From assembly GCA_003220345.1 (NCBI GenBank), contig QHSC01000087.1, positions 76,497-140,496 on the forward strand: 64,000 bases of DNA, read 5' to 3'. The translations under genes and the position numbers were made by a program. This document shows, piece by piece, positions 8,726 through 19,009 of the stretch. Position 1 is the stretch's first letter. Each line of letters opens with the position of its first letter. The notes under the pieces are model-generated. The model was not told the origin of the DNA, ran no database searches, and was given only the letters and a program-made list of their open reading frames with translations. This stretch comes from Candidatus Rokuibacteriota bacterium. Its GTDB lineage: Bacteria > Methylomirabilota > Methylomirabilia > Rokubacteriales > CSP1-6.

Positions 8726-9325
8726 TTAGTCCGCGAACCCGACCACGCGCGGGTCCTGGGCGGCGGGGTTCGAGGGGCGCGGGGGGGCGGTCTTGCCCAG
8801 CTTCTCCTCGGCGCGGCGGAGCCGCGTCTTGGGGCTGCGGGCGATGGCGACCTTGCCCGTGCGCACCACTTCCTGGATGCCGAAGGCCCGGAGGAGCTCG
8901 AGCATGGCTTCGATCTTGGACTCCTCGCCCGTGACCTCGAGGGTGTAGCTGGCCGCGGTCACGTCGATGACCTTGGCGCGGAAGATGTCCGCGATGCGGA
9001 GGACCTCCGCGCGCGCGCTCGGCTCCGCGTTGACGCGGACGAGGAGCATCTCGCGCTCCACGTGCGTCTCCTCGCTGAGGTCGATGACCTTGATGACGTC
9101 GATGAGCTTGTGGAGCTGCTTCATGACCTGCTCGATGACGAAGGCGTCGCCCCGCACGACCAGGGTCATGCGCGACACCGCGGGGTCGAGCGTCTCCCCC
9201 ACGGACAGGCTCTCGATGTTGTAGCCCCGGGCGGAGAAGAGCCCGGCCACGCGCGAGAGCACCCCGAAGCGGTTCTCCACGAGAACCGCGATGGTGTGCT
9301 TCTTGATCTCCGGCGCATCGGCCAC
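8726..9325 (-). CDS. ilvH: Acetolactate synthase small (regulatory) subunit
   Basis: Regulatory subunit of acetohydroxyacid synthase, expected to confer valine feedback and stimulate the catalytic subunit. An N-terminal ACT domain ([19 protein letters not shown], then YNIESLSVG) is followed by the conserved ALS_ss C-terminal domain. The start is the GTG at 9325, just 2 bases after the ilvB stop. At 199 residues it is longer than many homologs because of a basic, proline-rich tail of about 30 residues ([13 protein letters not shown]) of unknown role. Confidence 0.93.
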   Translation of the reverse strand: MADAPEIKKHTIAVLVENRFGVLSRVAGLFSARGYNIESLSVGETLDPAVSRMTLVVRGDAFVIEQVMKQLHKLIDVIKVIDLSEETHVEREMLLVRVNAEPSARAEVLRIADIFRAKVIDVTAASYTLEVTGEESKIEAMLELLRAFGIQEVVRTGKVAIARSPKTRLRRAEEKLGKTAPPRPSNPAAQDPRVVGFAD

Positions 9326-9327
9326 GG

Positions 9328-11082
<1,755 letters not shown>

Positions 11083-11113
11083 AGCGTTACCCTCCTTCGT
11101 TCTCGTGCGCTCA

Positions 11114-11946
11114 CTACAGCAGCCCCGCCGAGGCGAGGCACTCCTTGATGTCTTCGATGGCATCGCCGTCCGGCGTCCCGAGGGGCGCCCGGCACGGCCC
11201 GCCATAGAAGCCCTGCAGGTCCAGGGCGGCCTTGAGCCCGCCGATGCCGAATCGTCCGGCCACTCCCCGGTCCGCGAGCATCATGCGCGCGGCGATGGCC
11301 TTGGCCTCTTCCCATCGCCCATCGCGCGCGAGCCCGTACACCTCGCACAGCTCGCGGCCGGCGATAGCGCCGAGGGCGAGGACGCCGCCCGAGGCTCCGA
11401 TGGGCAGCGCGGGCAGCAGCGCCGCCGCCGAGCCCACGAGCACGTGGAAAGTCTTCGGCGTCAGGTGGATGGGTGCTCGGCGATGCGCGCGACGGTGTCG
11501 GGCTCGAGATTGATCCCGGTGTTGAGCGGGAAGTTGTAGAGCATGACGGGGATGGGCGAGGCCTCGGCCACCGCGACGTAATGGCGCACCTGCGCTCCCG
11601 CCTGGGCGAAGCCCTTGGTGAAGTAGTGCGGGGTGATCACGATGGCCGCGTCCGCCCCGATCTCCGCCGCGCGCTTCGTCTGGCGAATCGTGTGAAGCGT
11701 GGAGTTCGCGCCCGTCCCGGCCAGGAAGGCCTTGCCGCGAGGGATCGCCTCGCGGGCGGCCACGAGCACGGCGTCGCGCTCGGCCTCCGAGAGCATGGGA
11801 AACTCGCCCGTGGAGCCCAGCACGACGTAGCCCGCGAGGTCCGTGGCGTTCCACTTGGCCAGGTTCGCCTTGAGCCGATCCGTGGCGACCTGGTCGCCGC
11901 GGAAGGGCGTGGGCACGGGGACGTACACGCCGTGGAAGTCACGCAC
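11114..11946 (-). pseudogene. Dihydrodipicolinate synthase/N-acetylneuraminate lyase family gene with internal deletion
   Basis: A class I aldolase of the DapA family split into two frames. The first part (GTG at 11946 with AAGGAG 8 bases upstream, to the stop at 11461) carries GSTGEFPMLSEAE and the catalytic tyrosine region LYNFPLNTG. The second frame resumes at about 11470 with LTPKTFHVLVGSAAALLP and runs to 11114. Homologs have about 20 more residues between the two parts, including the Schiff-base lysine (G-x-K-D/E-S-S-G); that segment is absent. As written no active enzyme can form. The true substrate is unknown. It overlaps the ppdK end by 8 bases and precedes ilvB. Confidence 0.82.
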
Positions 11947-14746
11947 GGGGGCGGCTCCTTGACGCGCGACCGGACGTGTGTCCTTCCGCGCGTCGCGGTT
12001 GCTTGATCTGGGCATGCGCGGACGCGAGCCAGGCGATGGGCACCATGTAGGGAGAGCAGGAGACGTAGTCCATGCCCACGTCATGGCAGAACTCGACGGA
12101 GGACGGCTCGCCTCCGTGCTCTCCGCAGATGCCCACCTTGAGCTTGGGCACAGTCTTGCGGCCGCGCTCGATGCCGATCCTGATCATCTCCCCTACCCCT
12201 TCCTGGTCCAGCACGGCGAAGGGATCGCTGGGGAGCAGCTTGTGCTCCAGGTAGAAGGGCAGGAACTTGCCGATGTCGTCGCGGCTGTAGCCGAAGGTCA
12301 TCTGGGTCAGATCGTTGGTGCCGAAGGAGAAGAACTCGGCGTGCTGGGCGAGCTCGTCCGCGATCAAGGCCGCCCGCGGCACCTCGATCATGGTGCCGAC
12401 CGAATGACCGACCTTGACGCCCATGTCGCTCACCGTCTGCCGGGCGACGCGCTCCGTCATCTCGCGCGTGAGCTTCATCTCCTCGACGGTGCCCGTGAGC
12501 GGGATCATGATCTCGGGAGGCTCGACCCGCACGCCCCGCTTCGCCACCTCGCAAGCCGCTTCCATGATCGCGCGCACCTGCATCTCGTAGATCTCGGGGA
12601 AGGTGATGCCGAGCCGGCAGCCCCGGTGGCCGAGCATGGGGTTGGCCTCCTGGAGAGCCTCGATGCGCGCCCGGATGGCGCCTAGCTCCTGGTGCCGGGC
12701 CGGGTTGATGCCGAGGGCGTCGAGCCGCGTGTACTCCTCGAGCACTTCCTTGTACTTGGGAAGGAACTCGTGGAGGGGCGGGTCGAGAAGCCGTATGGTC
12801 ACAGGAAAGCCGTGCATGGCCGTGAAGATGCCGATGAAGTCCTCGCGCTGGAAGGGCAGGAGACTGTCCACGGCCTTGCGGCGGGCCTGCTCGTCACGGG
12901 ACATGATCATCTCGCGGACGATCGCGATGCGGTCCGCCTTGAAGAACATGTGCTCCGTGCGCACGAGGCCGATGCCGACCGCCTTGAATTCCCGGGCCTT
13001 GGCGGCGTCCTCCGGAGTGTCGGCGTTGGCGCGCACCTTCGTCGTGCTGACCTTGCCTGCCCATTCGAGGACCTTCTCGAACTCCGGGGAGAGCGTCGGG
13101 TCCACGAGGGGCAAGGCGCCCATGACCACCTCGCCCGTCGCGCCGTTCAGGGTCACCACCTGCCCCTCGCGCACCACCGTCCGTCCCGCGCGGAAGAGCC
13201 GGCTCTCCTCGTCCACCACCACGTCGCCCGCGCCCACCACGCAGCTCTTGCCCCAGCCGCGCGCCACGACGGCCGCGTGAGAGGTGAGCCCGCCGCGCGA
13301 GGTCAGCACTCCCTGGGCGGCGTGCATGCCCGCCACGTCTTCGGGGGACGTCTCCGCGCGCACGAGGATCACCTGCTCCTCGCGCAGCGCCATCTCCACC
13401 GCCTTCTCGGGATCGAAGACGACCTTGCCGACGGCCGCCGCCGGGGTGGCGGCCAACCCCTGAGCGATGGCCGTGTACTTGGCCTTGGGGTCCACCGTCT
13501 TCACCAGGAGCTGGTTGAGCGAGGAGGGCTCGACGCGAAGGAGGGCCGTGTGGATGGACTTCTCTCGTCGTTCCGACGACTCTTTTATCCGGCGATCGTC
13601 GAACAATCCTTCCTTCAGCATCTCCACCGCGATGCGCACGGCGGCGCCGGCCGTCCGCTTGCCCGAGCGCGTCTGCAAGATGAAGAGCCGGCCTTCCTGC
13701 ACCGTGAACTCGATGTCCTGCATGTCGCGGTAGTGGCGCTCGAGCCGGTCCTTGATGGCCACGAGCTCGTCGTAGACCTTGGGCATGCTCTCCTTGAGGG
13801 CGGCGATGGGCTGCGGCGTGCGGATGCCCGCCACCACGTCTTCGCCCTGAGCGTTGACGAGGAACTCTCCGAAGAACCGCCGCTCGCCGCTCGACGGGTC
13901 GCGCGTGAAGCACACCCCCGTGCCCGACGTCTCGCCGAGGTTGCCGAAGACCATGGCCATCACCGTCACCGCGGTGCCCCAGTCGTCGGGGAGCCGGTGG
14001 ATGCGCCGGTAGTCGACGGCCTTCTTGGCGAACCACGAGTCGAAGACCGCAGACACGGCCAGCCGGAGCTGCTCGACGGGATCCTGCGGGAAGGCCTTGC
14101 CCGTGCGGGCCTGGACGAGCCGCTTGAACTCCGCCACGAGGGCCTTGAGCGGCTCGCGCTGCAGGTCGGCGTCGGACCGGGCCCCCGCCTGGGCCTTGGC
14201 TCGATCGAGAAGCTCGTCGAAGGCGTGGCGGTCGATGCCGAGGACCACGTCACCGAAGATGGTGATGAAGCGGCGATAGCAGTCCCAGGCGAAGCGCTCG
14301 TTCTTGGTCCAGCGCGCGAGCCCCAGCACCGTCCGGTCGTTGAGACCGAGGTTGAGGACGGTGTCCATCATGCCCGGCATGGAGGCGCGGGCCCCCGAGC
14401 GCACGGAGACGAGGAGGGGCCGCGCGGGGTCTCCGAGCTTGAGGCCGACGGCGGCCTCCAGGCGAGCGAGCGCCGCGAGCACCTGCTCCCAGAGCCCCGC
14501 CGGGTGCTTGCGTCCCCCCGCCGAGTACGCCGCCCAGGCCTCGGTCGTGATCGTGAAGCCGGGCGGCACCGTGACGCCCAGGTTCGTCATCTCCGCCAGC
14601 TCGCAGCCTTTACCGCCGAGCAGATGTCGCAGCGCGCTCGACCCCTCCGCCTTCCCGTTGGCGAAGGCGTACACGTACTTGTGTCGGCGAGCACCGCTGC
14701 TCGGAGACGCCGTCCGCGCGCCCTTGCGTACCCTGGCGTGTGCCAT
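11939..14746 (-). CDS. ppdK: Pyruvate, phosphate dikinase
   Basis: Interconverts pyruvate, ATP and phosphate with phosphoenolpyruvate, AMP and pyrophosphate. Domain order is the family one: N-terminal nucleotide-binding domain (GGKGCELAEMTNLGVTVPPGF; SVRSGARASMPGMMDT), central phosphohistidine domain (GGLTSHAAVVARGWGKSC, catalytic His) and C-terminal PEP barrel (GTNDLTQMTFGYSRDD; catalytic Cys in GICGEHGG). The 935 residues include roughly 25 extra basic residues at the C terminus. It heads the run that leads into ilvB. It has its own upstream promoter and a leader hairpin. Confidence 0.96.
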   Translation of the reverse strand: MAHARVRKGARTASPSSGARRHKYVYAFANGKAEGSSALRHLLGGKGCELAEMTNLGVTVPPGFTITTEAWAAYSAGGRKHPAGLWEQVLAALARLEAAVGLKLGDPARPLLVSVRSGARASMPGMMDTVLNLGLNDRTVLGLARWTKNERFAWDCYRRFITIFGDVVLGIDRHAFDELLDRAKAQAGARSDADLQREPLKALVAEFKRLVQARTGKAFPQDPVEQLRLAVSAVFDSWFAKKAVDYRRIHRLPDDWGTAVTVMAMVFGNLGETSGTGVCFTRDPSSGERRFFGEFLVNAQGEDVVAGIRTPQPIAALKESMPKVYDELVAIKDRLERHYRDMQDIEFTVQEGRLFILQTRSGKRTAGAAVRIAVEMLKEGLFDDRRIKESSERREKSIHTALLRVEPSSLNQLLVKTVDPKAKYTAIAQGLAATPAAAVGKVVFDPEKAVEMALREEQVILVRAETSPEDVAGMHAAQGVLTSRGGLTSHAAVVARGWGKSCVVGAGDVVVDEESRLFRAGRTVVREGQVVTLNGATGEVVMGALPLVDPTLSPEFEKVLEWAGKVSTTKVRANADTPEDAAKAREFKAVGIGLVRTEHMFFKADRIAIVREMIMSRDEQARRKAVDSLLPFQREDFIGIFTAMHGFPVTIRLLDPPLHEFLPKYKEVLEEYTRLDALGINPARHQELGAIRARIEALQEANPMLGHRGCRLGITFPEIYEMQVRAIMEAACEVAKRGVRVEPPEIMIPLTGTVEEMKLTREMTERVARQTVSDMGVKVGHSVGTMIEVPRAALIADELAQHAEFFSFGTNDLTQMTFGYSRDDIGKFLPFYLEHKLLPSDPFAVLDQEGVGEMIRIGIERGRKTVPKLKVGICGEHGGEPSSVEFCHDVGMDYVSCSPYMVPIAWLASAHAQIKQPRRAEGHTSGRASRSRPRA

Positions 14747-14793
14747 TTCCTCGACCCCCTCGGTCGGGCGGCCCGGTCTGCAGAGAAAGAAAG

Positions 14794-14814
14794 GCAGGCC
14801 CCGAAGAGGCCTGC
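14794..14814 (-). terminator. Intrinsic terminator-like hairpin in the GntR-ppdK spacer
   Basis: On the minus strand a perfect 7-bp stem (GCAGGCC with GGCCTGC, loop of 7) is followed directly by CTTTCTTTCT, the form of a Rho-independent terminator. It can end the transcript arriving from the terC/GntR genes. It also lies immediately after the predicted ppdK transcription start, so it could act as an attenuator or stabilising 5' hairpin for ppdK. Confidence 0.6.
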
Positions 14815-14825
14815 GTTATCCGGTG

Positions 14826-14854
14826 ATGGTATGCGACGGCAAGCCCGATGTCAA
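14826..14854 (-). promoter_or_regulatory. Sigma-70-like promoter upstream of ppdK
   Basis: TTGACA (14854-14849), a 17-base spacer and TACCAT (14831-14826) on the minus strand; transcription would start near 14819, giving a leader of about 73 bases whose first 25 bases form the terminator-like hairpin. Confidence 0.5.
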
Positions 14855-14877
14855 CAAATATGTTGCGTGACAGGCAC

Positions 14878-15627
14878 TTACGAGACTTTGCGCGGCCCCT
14901 TGCTCCGCGCCTTGACGGGACGAGCGCGCGTGAAGCTCTCGCTTCCGGTGACAAGTTTCTCGACAGCCTCCAGATGGGTGCGCATCGCTCGATACGCCCC
15001 CGCTTCGTCTCCGCGACGTATTGCCCGGAGCATGCGCCGGTGGTCGTGATGCGAACGCGTGGGACGGCCGGGCGTGAGCAAGCTTTCCTCGCGACTCTGG
15101 GAGAGTAGATCCAGCAACGCATTGACGATTCGGACGATGGCGCGGTTGTGTGCGGCCTCGGCGATGGCGGCGTGCAGGGCCGAGTCCTGCGCCATTCCCG
15201 TCCGCCCCTGGGCGACCTCGCGCGCCTGCTCTTCGAGGATGCGCTCCATCTCGCCCACCTCTTCGCGGGAGGCCCGCCGCGCGGCCAGCGCGGCGATGGC
15301 CGGCTCGAGGATGCGACGCGCCTCGAAGAGCTCCCCCACCGCTTCGCGATGCGGGAGAATGACGAGGGCGAGCGGCTCGATCAGCGCCTCCACCGAGACG
15401 TCACGCACGAAGGCGCCCTCGCCCGCCCGGATCTCGATGAGGCCGCGGCTCTGCAACGAGCGCAAGGCCTCGCGCACCGAGGTGCGGCTGACGCGGAATC
15501 GCTCGGCGAGCTCGCGCTCCGGGGGAAGGCGATCGCCCGAGTTCAGGCGGCCGTCGGCGATCAGCGCCTTGACCTGGCGAACGATGTCCTCGTAGATCCG
15601 GATGGACTTGACGGGCTCGAGCTCCAT
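14878..15627 (-). CDS. GntR/FadR-family transcriptional regulator
   Basis: A 249-residue DNA-binding regulator. Residues 1-75 form the GntR winged helix (GDRLPPERELAERFRVSRTSVREALRSL split over the recognition helix); residues 85-230 form an FCD all-helical ligand domain, which in this family binds small carboxylates and often a metal ion. The ATG at 15627 shares one base with the stop of the upstream terC gene (TGATG), so it is cotranscribed with it. FCD regulators beside carboxylate importers often sense the imported acid, making the nearby tctABC or oxidoreductase genes candidate targets; this is inference. Confidence 0.9.
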   Translation of the reverse strand: MELEPVKSIRIYEDIVRQVKALIADGRLNSGDRLPPERELAERFRVSRTSVREALRSLQSRGLIEIRAGEGAFVRDVSVEALIEPLALVILPHREAVGELFEARRILEPAIAALAARRASREEVGEMERILEEQAREVAQGRTGMAQDSALHAAIAEAAHNRAIVRIVNALLDLLSQSREESLLTPGRPTRSHHDHRRMLRAIRRGDEAGAYRAMRTHLEAVEKLVTGSESFTRARPVKARSKGPRKVS

Positions 15628-16328
15628 CAGGTGCCTTCCCTTCTCCGGGCGTGGGCAGGCGCGGACCTCGCCCGCCACCAGCCGAGCGCCGTCACCGCCG
15701 CCGCGAGCACGATGGACAGCCAGATGTCGGCGGCGGCCGCGCCGATCCCGAGCGAGCGCCGGACCATGGGGTCGTCCGTGATCATCTCGCCCGCGACATA
15801 TCCCAGCACGCCCCCTCCGAGCCAGATGATCCATTCGTGGCGGGCCATCAGACGGGCCAGAAAGCCGCTCCCCCAGACCACCAGCGGCAGGGAGAGGGCG
15901 ATCCCGAAAACGACGAGGACCATGTCTCCCCTGGCCGCGGCCGCCACCCCCAGCACATTGTCGAGGCTCATGGTCACGTCCGCCACCACGATGATCCAGA
16001 TCGCCTCCCTGAGGGACGTGCCGTGTCGAGTCCCCGCATGATCCATGTGACCTGGGCGAACGAGCCGGACGGCGATCCAGATCAGGGCCAGCCCGCCGAC
16101 CAGCTGGAGAAGCGGAATGCGCAGGAGAAAGCTCACCACCGCGATGAAGATGACGCGGAGGCCCACGGCCCCGAGGGTGCCCCAGAGGCGGCCGACGAGC
16201 TGCTGGCGCGCCGGCAGGTCCCGCACCGCGAGGGCGATCACGAGCGCGTTGTCTCCGGCCAGGGAGATGTCGATGAGCACGATGCCGAGGAGACGCGCCC
16301 AGAATTCCGGATCCAGGAGAAAGCTCAT
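15627..16328 (-). CDS. TerC-family integral membrane protein (second copy)
   Basis: A 233-residue polytopic membrane protein with about seven hydrophobic segments. It has the paired acidic motifs of the TerC/Alx family, SLAGDNALVIALA near the N terminus and TMSLDNVLGVA in the centre, whose aspartates lie in the membrane. Family members are linked to tellurite resistance or manganese export; the substrate here is unknown. ATG at 16328 overlaps the stop of the preceding paralogue by 4 bases, and its own stop overlaps the GntR start. Confidence 0.88.
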   Translation of the reverse strand: MSFLLDPEFWARLLGIVLIDISLAGDNALVIALAVRDLPARQQLVGRLWGTLGAVGLRVIFIAVVSFLLRIPLLQLVGGLALIWIAVRLVRPGHMDHAGTRHGTSLREAIWIIVVADVTMSLDNVLGVAAAARGDMVLVVFGIALSLPLVVWGSGFLARLMARHEWIIWLGGGVLGYVAGEMITDDPMVRRSLGIGAAAADIWLSIVLAAAVTALGWWRARSAPAHARRREGT

Positions 16329-17005
16329 GCCCGCTTCTGGGAGAGCCGCCACCCGATGGCGGTGAGGGTACCGGCCATGGCGATGGCCACGGGCAGCTTG
16401 AGGCCAGCGTCCAGGCCTTGGCCCAGCGCTCGGAGCACCACGGGGTCGTCCAGCAACATCTCCCCCGCGACAAAGCCCAGGACTCCGCCGCCCACCCAGA
16501 TGATGGCGGGATAGCGATTCATGAGCGTGGCGAGGACGCTGCTGCCCACGATGACGATGGGCACGGACATCGCGATGCCGATGCCCACGAGCATCATGTC
16601 TCCCCGCGCGGCCCCCGCGATGGCCAGCACGTTGTCGAGGCTCATGGTCACGTCGGCCACGAGAATGAGCCACACGGCATGCCAGAACGATCGGCCGTGG
16701 CGGCCCGTCTCCGGCTCCCCTCCCTCGGGCTGGACGAGCTTGTAGGCGATCCACAGGAGCACGAGGGCGCCCGCCGCTCTGAGAAAGGCCAGCTCGAGGA
16801 GCCGGCTCACGATTCCCACGAAGGCCAGGCGGAGCACGACGGCGCCCAAAGTGCCCCAGATCTGCCCGAGGACGCGCTGGCGCTTCGGCAGGGAACGCAC
16901 GGCCAGCGCGATGAGGACGGCGTTGTCACCGGAGAGGAGGAGGTTGAGGAATCCAATCTCGAGCAGACGGATCCAGAATCCCGGATCGGAAACGAAATGC
17001 ATCAC
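16325..17005 (-). CDS. TerC-family integral membrane protein (first copy)
   Basis: A 226-residue paralogue of the next gene with the same architecture: LLSGDNAVLIALA, a loop of charged residues (EGGEPETGRHGR), then TMSLDNVLAIAG and GGGVLGFVAGEMLLDD. The two proteins share the motif layout and probably arose by tandem duplication, perhaps working as a heteromer. The gene begins 13 bases after the tctA stop on the same strand, so it may be the downstream end of the TctABC transcript. Confidence 0.88.
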   Translation of the reverse strand: MMHFVSDPGFWIRLLEIGFLNLLLSGDNAVLIALAVRSLPKRQRVLGQIWGTLGAVVLRLAFVGIVSRLLELAFLRAAGALVLLWIAYKLVQPEGGEPETGRHGRSFWHAVWLILVADVTMSLDNVLAIAGAARGDMMLVGIGIAMSVPIVIVGSSVLATLMNRYPAIIWVGGGVLGFVAGEMLLDDPVVLRALGQGLDAGLKLPVAIAMAGTLTAIGWRLSQKRA

Positions 17006-17018
17006 CTGATCGAGCCGG

Positions 17019-18539
17019 TCAAGTCTCCCGGGGCTTGACGGCGGCCACCGGGGCTCCCCGGAGCCGGCGCACCCAGGGCGTGATCGCCGGCAGGGCGAAG
17101 AAGAAGAGCGCCACGGCGGTGATGGCCCCGGAGATGGGACGCTCGAGGAAGATCAGGAGCGAGCCGTGCGACATGATCAGGCTCTGGCGCAACGCATTCT
17201 CGGCCAGATCGCCCAGGACGAGGGCCAGCACGAGCGGCGCCAGGGGATAGTCGAGCTTCTTGAAGGCATAACCGACCACGCCGAAGATGAGCATATACCA
17301 GATGTCGATCATGCGACCGTTCACGGAATAGGCGCCCACGGCGCAGACAGAGACGATGAGGGGCGTGAGAATGGCAAAGGGGACGCGCAGGATGGCCGCG
17401 AAGAGGGGGACGAAGGCGAGGACCATGGCCACGCCGATGACGTTTCCCGTGTACATGCTGGCGATGAGGCCCCACACGAATTCCGGCTTCTCCTTGAAGA
17501 GCATGGGCCCGGGCTGGAGTCCCCAGATGATGAGCCCGCCCAGCATGACCGCCGCCGTGGGCGAGCCGGGAATGCCGAGGGTGATCATGGGCAGGAGCGA
17601 GGCGCCGCCCGCCGCGTGCGCGGCCGTCTCGGGCGCCACCACGCCTTCGATGTCGCCCTGGCCGAAGCGCTCGGGGTTCCGCGCGAAGCGCTTGGCGAAC
17701 GAGTAGCTCATGAAGGAGGCGGGAGTCGCCCCGCCCGGCTTGAAGCCCATCCAGAAGCCGATGAAGCAGCTGCGCAGGAAGGTCCGCCAGTAGCGCGGGA
17801 GAGTCCGCCACGTCTCCAGCACGACGCGCGGGCTCATCTTGGCGGAGGCGCCCTTGAAGGACAGACCCTCCTCCATGGTCAGCAGGATCTCGCCGATGCC
17901 GAAGAGACCGATCACGGCCACGATGAAATCGAACCCTTTCATGAGGTCGGTGAAGCCGAAGGTCAGCCGCAGGGCTCCCGTCACGATGTCCAGCCCGACC
18001 GCGGCCATGATGAAGCCGATGAGGATGGACACGAGCGACTTCATGGGATTCCCGCCTCCCAGCCCCACGAAAGACGAGAAGGTCAGGAGCTGGATGGCGA
18101 AGAACTCCGGCGGACCGAACTTGAGCGCCACCTCGGCGAGAAGGGGCGCGAAGAGCGTGATGAGGACCACGGAGAAGAGGGCGCCCACGAACGACGAGGT
18201 GAAGGCCGCGGTGAGGGCCTGCCCTCCCTGTCCGTTCCGCGCCATGGGATAGCCGTCGAAGGTCGTGGCCACCGACCAGGGCTCGCCCGGGATATTGAAA
18301 AGGATCGAGGTGATGGCGCCGCCGAAGAGGGCGCCCCAGTACAGGCTCGTGAGCAGGATGATGGCGGAGGTCGGCTGCATCGAGAAGGTCAAGGGCAGCA
18401 GGATGGCTACGCCGTTGGCACCCCCCAGGCCGGGAAGGACCCCGATGATGGTGCCGAGGGCGACGCCGATGACGGCGAGAAAGAGGTTGTGCGGCTGCAG
18501 CGCAACCTGGAAGCCCAGGAAGAGGTTCTCGATGCCCAC
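17019..18539 (-). CDS. tctA: Tripartite tricarboxylate transporter, large membrane subunit TctA
   Basis: The large permease of a TTT importer, 506 residues with about 11-12 hydrophobic segments. Characteristic glycine-rich loops are present: VLPGLGGANGVAILLPLTF near residue 35 and TLGIPGSPTAAVMLGGL in the second half. It works with TctB and the periplasmic binder TctC to move a carboxylate driven by an ion gradient. It follows tctB with a 3-base gap. The substrate cannot be read from sequence. Confidence 0.95.
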   Translation of the reverse strand: MGIENLFLGFQVALQPHNLFLAVIGVALGTIIGVLPGLGGANGVAILLPLTFSMQPTSAIILLTSLYWGALFGGAITSILFNIPGEPWSVATTFDGYPMARNGQGGQALTAAFTSSFVGALFSVVLITLFAPLLAEVALKFGPPEFFAIQLLTFSSFVGLGGGNPMKSLVSILIGFIMAAVGLDIVTGALRLTFGFTDLMKGFDFIVAVIGLFGIGEILLTMEEGLSFKGASAKMSPRVVLETWRTLPRYWRTFLRSCFIGFWMGFKPGGATPASFMSYSFAKRFARNPERFGQGDIEGVVAPETAAHAAGGASLLPMITLGIPGSPTAAVMLGGLIIWGLQPGPMLFKEKPEFVWGLIASMYTGNVIGVAMVLAFVPLFAAILRVPFAILTPLIVSVCAVGAYSVNGRMIDIWYMLIFGVVGYAFKKLDYPLAPLVLALVLGDLAENALRQSLIMSHGSLLIFLERPISGAITAVALFFFALPAITPWVRRLRGAPVAAVKPRET

Positions 18540-18542
18540 GCG

Positions 18543-19004
18543 TCAGTAGCCGAAGTACGCCTCGAGAGGTCCCTTGGGCATGGGCACGAGGAACCAGATC
18601 TCGAAGACGTAGAAGGTCACGGCGGAGACGACGACGCTGACCACGGCCACGGACAGCCATGGAAACCGCCCGATCCACCGCATGTAGATGGCCATGTAGA
18701 GGGTGGTAGCAACGTAGAGGCCGAGCCAGGGCATGGACAGCACGTAGCCCGTGGCGGGGACCAGCACCTTCAAGACCGGCGTCATGGCCCCGGGCGGAAT
18801 GAAGGGCGTGCGGTCCGCTCGTCGGATGCCCTGGATGGTGATGACGAGGCAGGCCGCGATCAGGGCGAGGCCGAGCCAGAAGGGAAAGAAGCCACTCTTG
18901 GGTCCGTCGGTGCCCCACCCCACGCCCAGGCGAAGAGAATCCCAGATCACGAGCACCCCGCCCGCCATCAGCACCACTGCCGTGGTTAGGTCGGCTGCGC
19001 GCAT
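18543..19004 (-). CDS. tctB: Tripartite tricarboxylate transporter, small membrane subunit TctB
   Basis: A 153-residue protein with four predicted membrane helices and the family pattern (FFPFWLGLALIAACLVI in helix two; PWLGLYVATTLYMAIYM). Start ATG at 19004 is 5 bases after the tctC stop; an upstream ATG at 19076 would add 24 non-homologous residues inside tctC. TctB proteins are poorly conserved, and position between tctC and tctA supports the call. Confidence 0.9.
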   Translation of the reverse strand: MRAADLTTAVVLMAGGVLVIWDSLRLGVGWGTDGPKSGFFPFWLGLALIAACLVITIQGIRRADRTPFIPPGAMTPVLKVLVPATGYVLSMPWLGLYVATTLYMAIYMRWIGRFPWLSVAVVSVVVSAVTFYVFEIWFLVPMPKGPLEAYFGY

Positions 19005-19009
19005 GGTCG

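Noticed and set aside
11083-11113. Leader peptide or T-box attenuator before ilvB
   Set aside because: The spacer to the preceding gene is only about 30 bases and holds just the ribosome site; no room for an attenuator.
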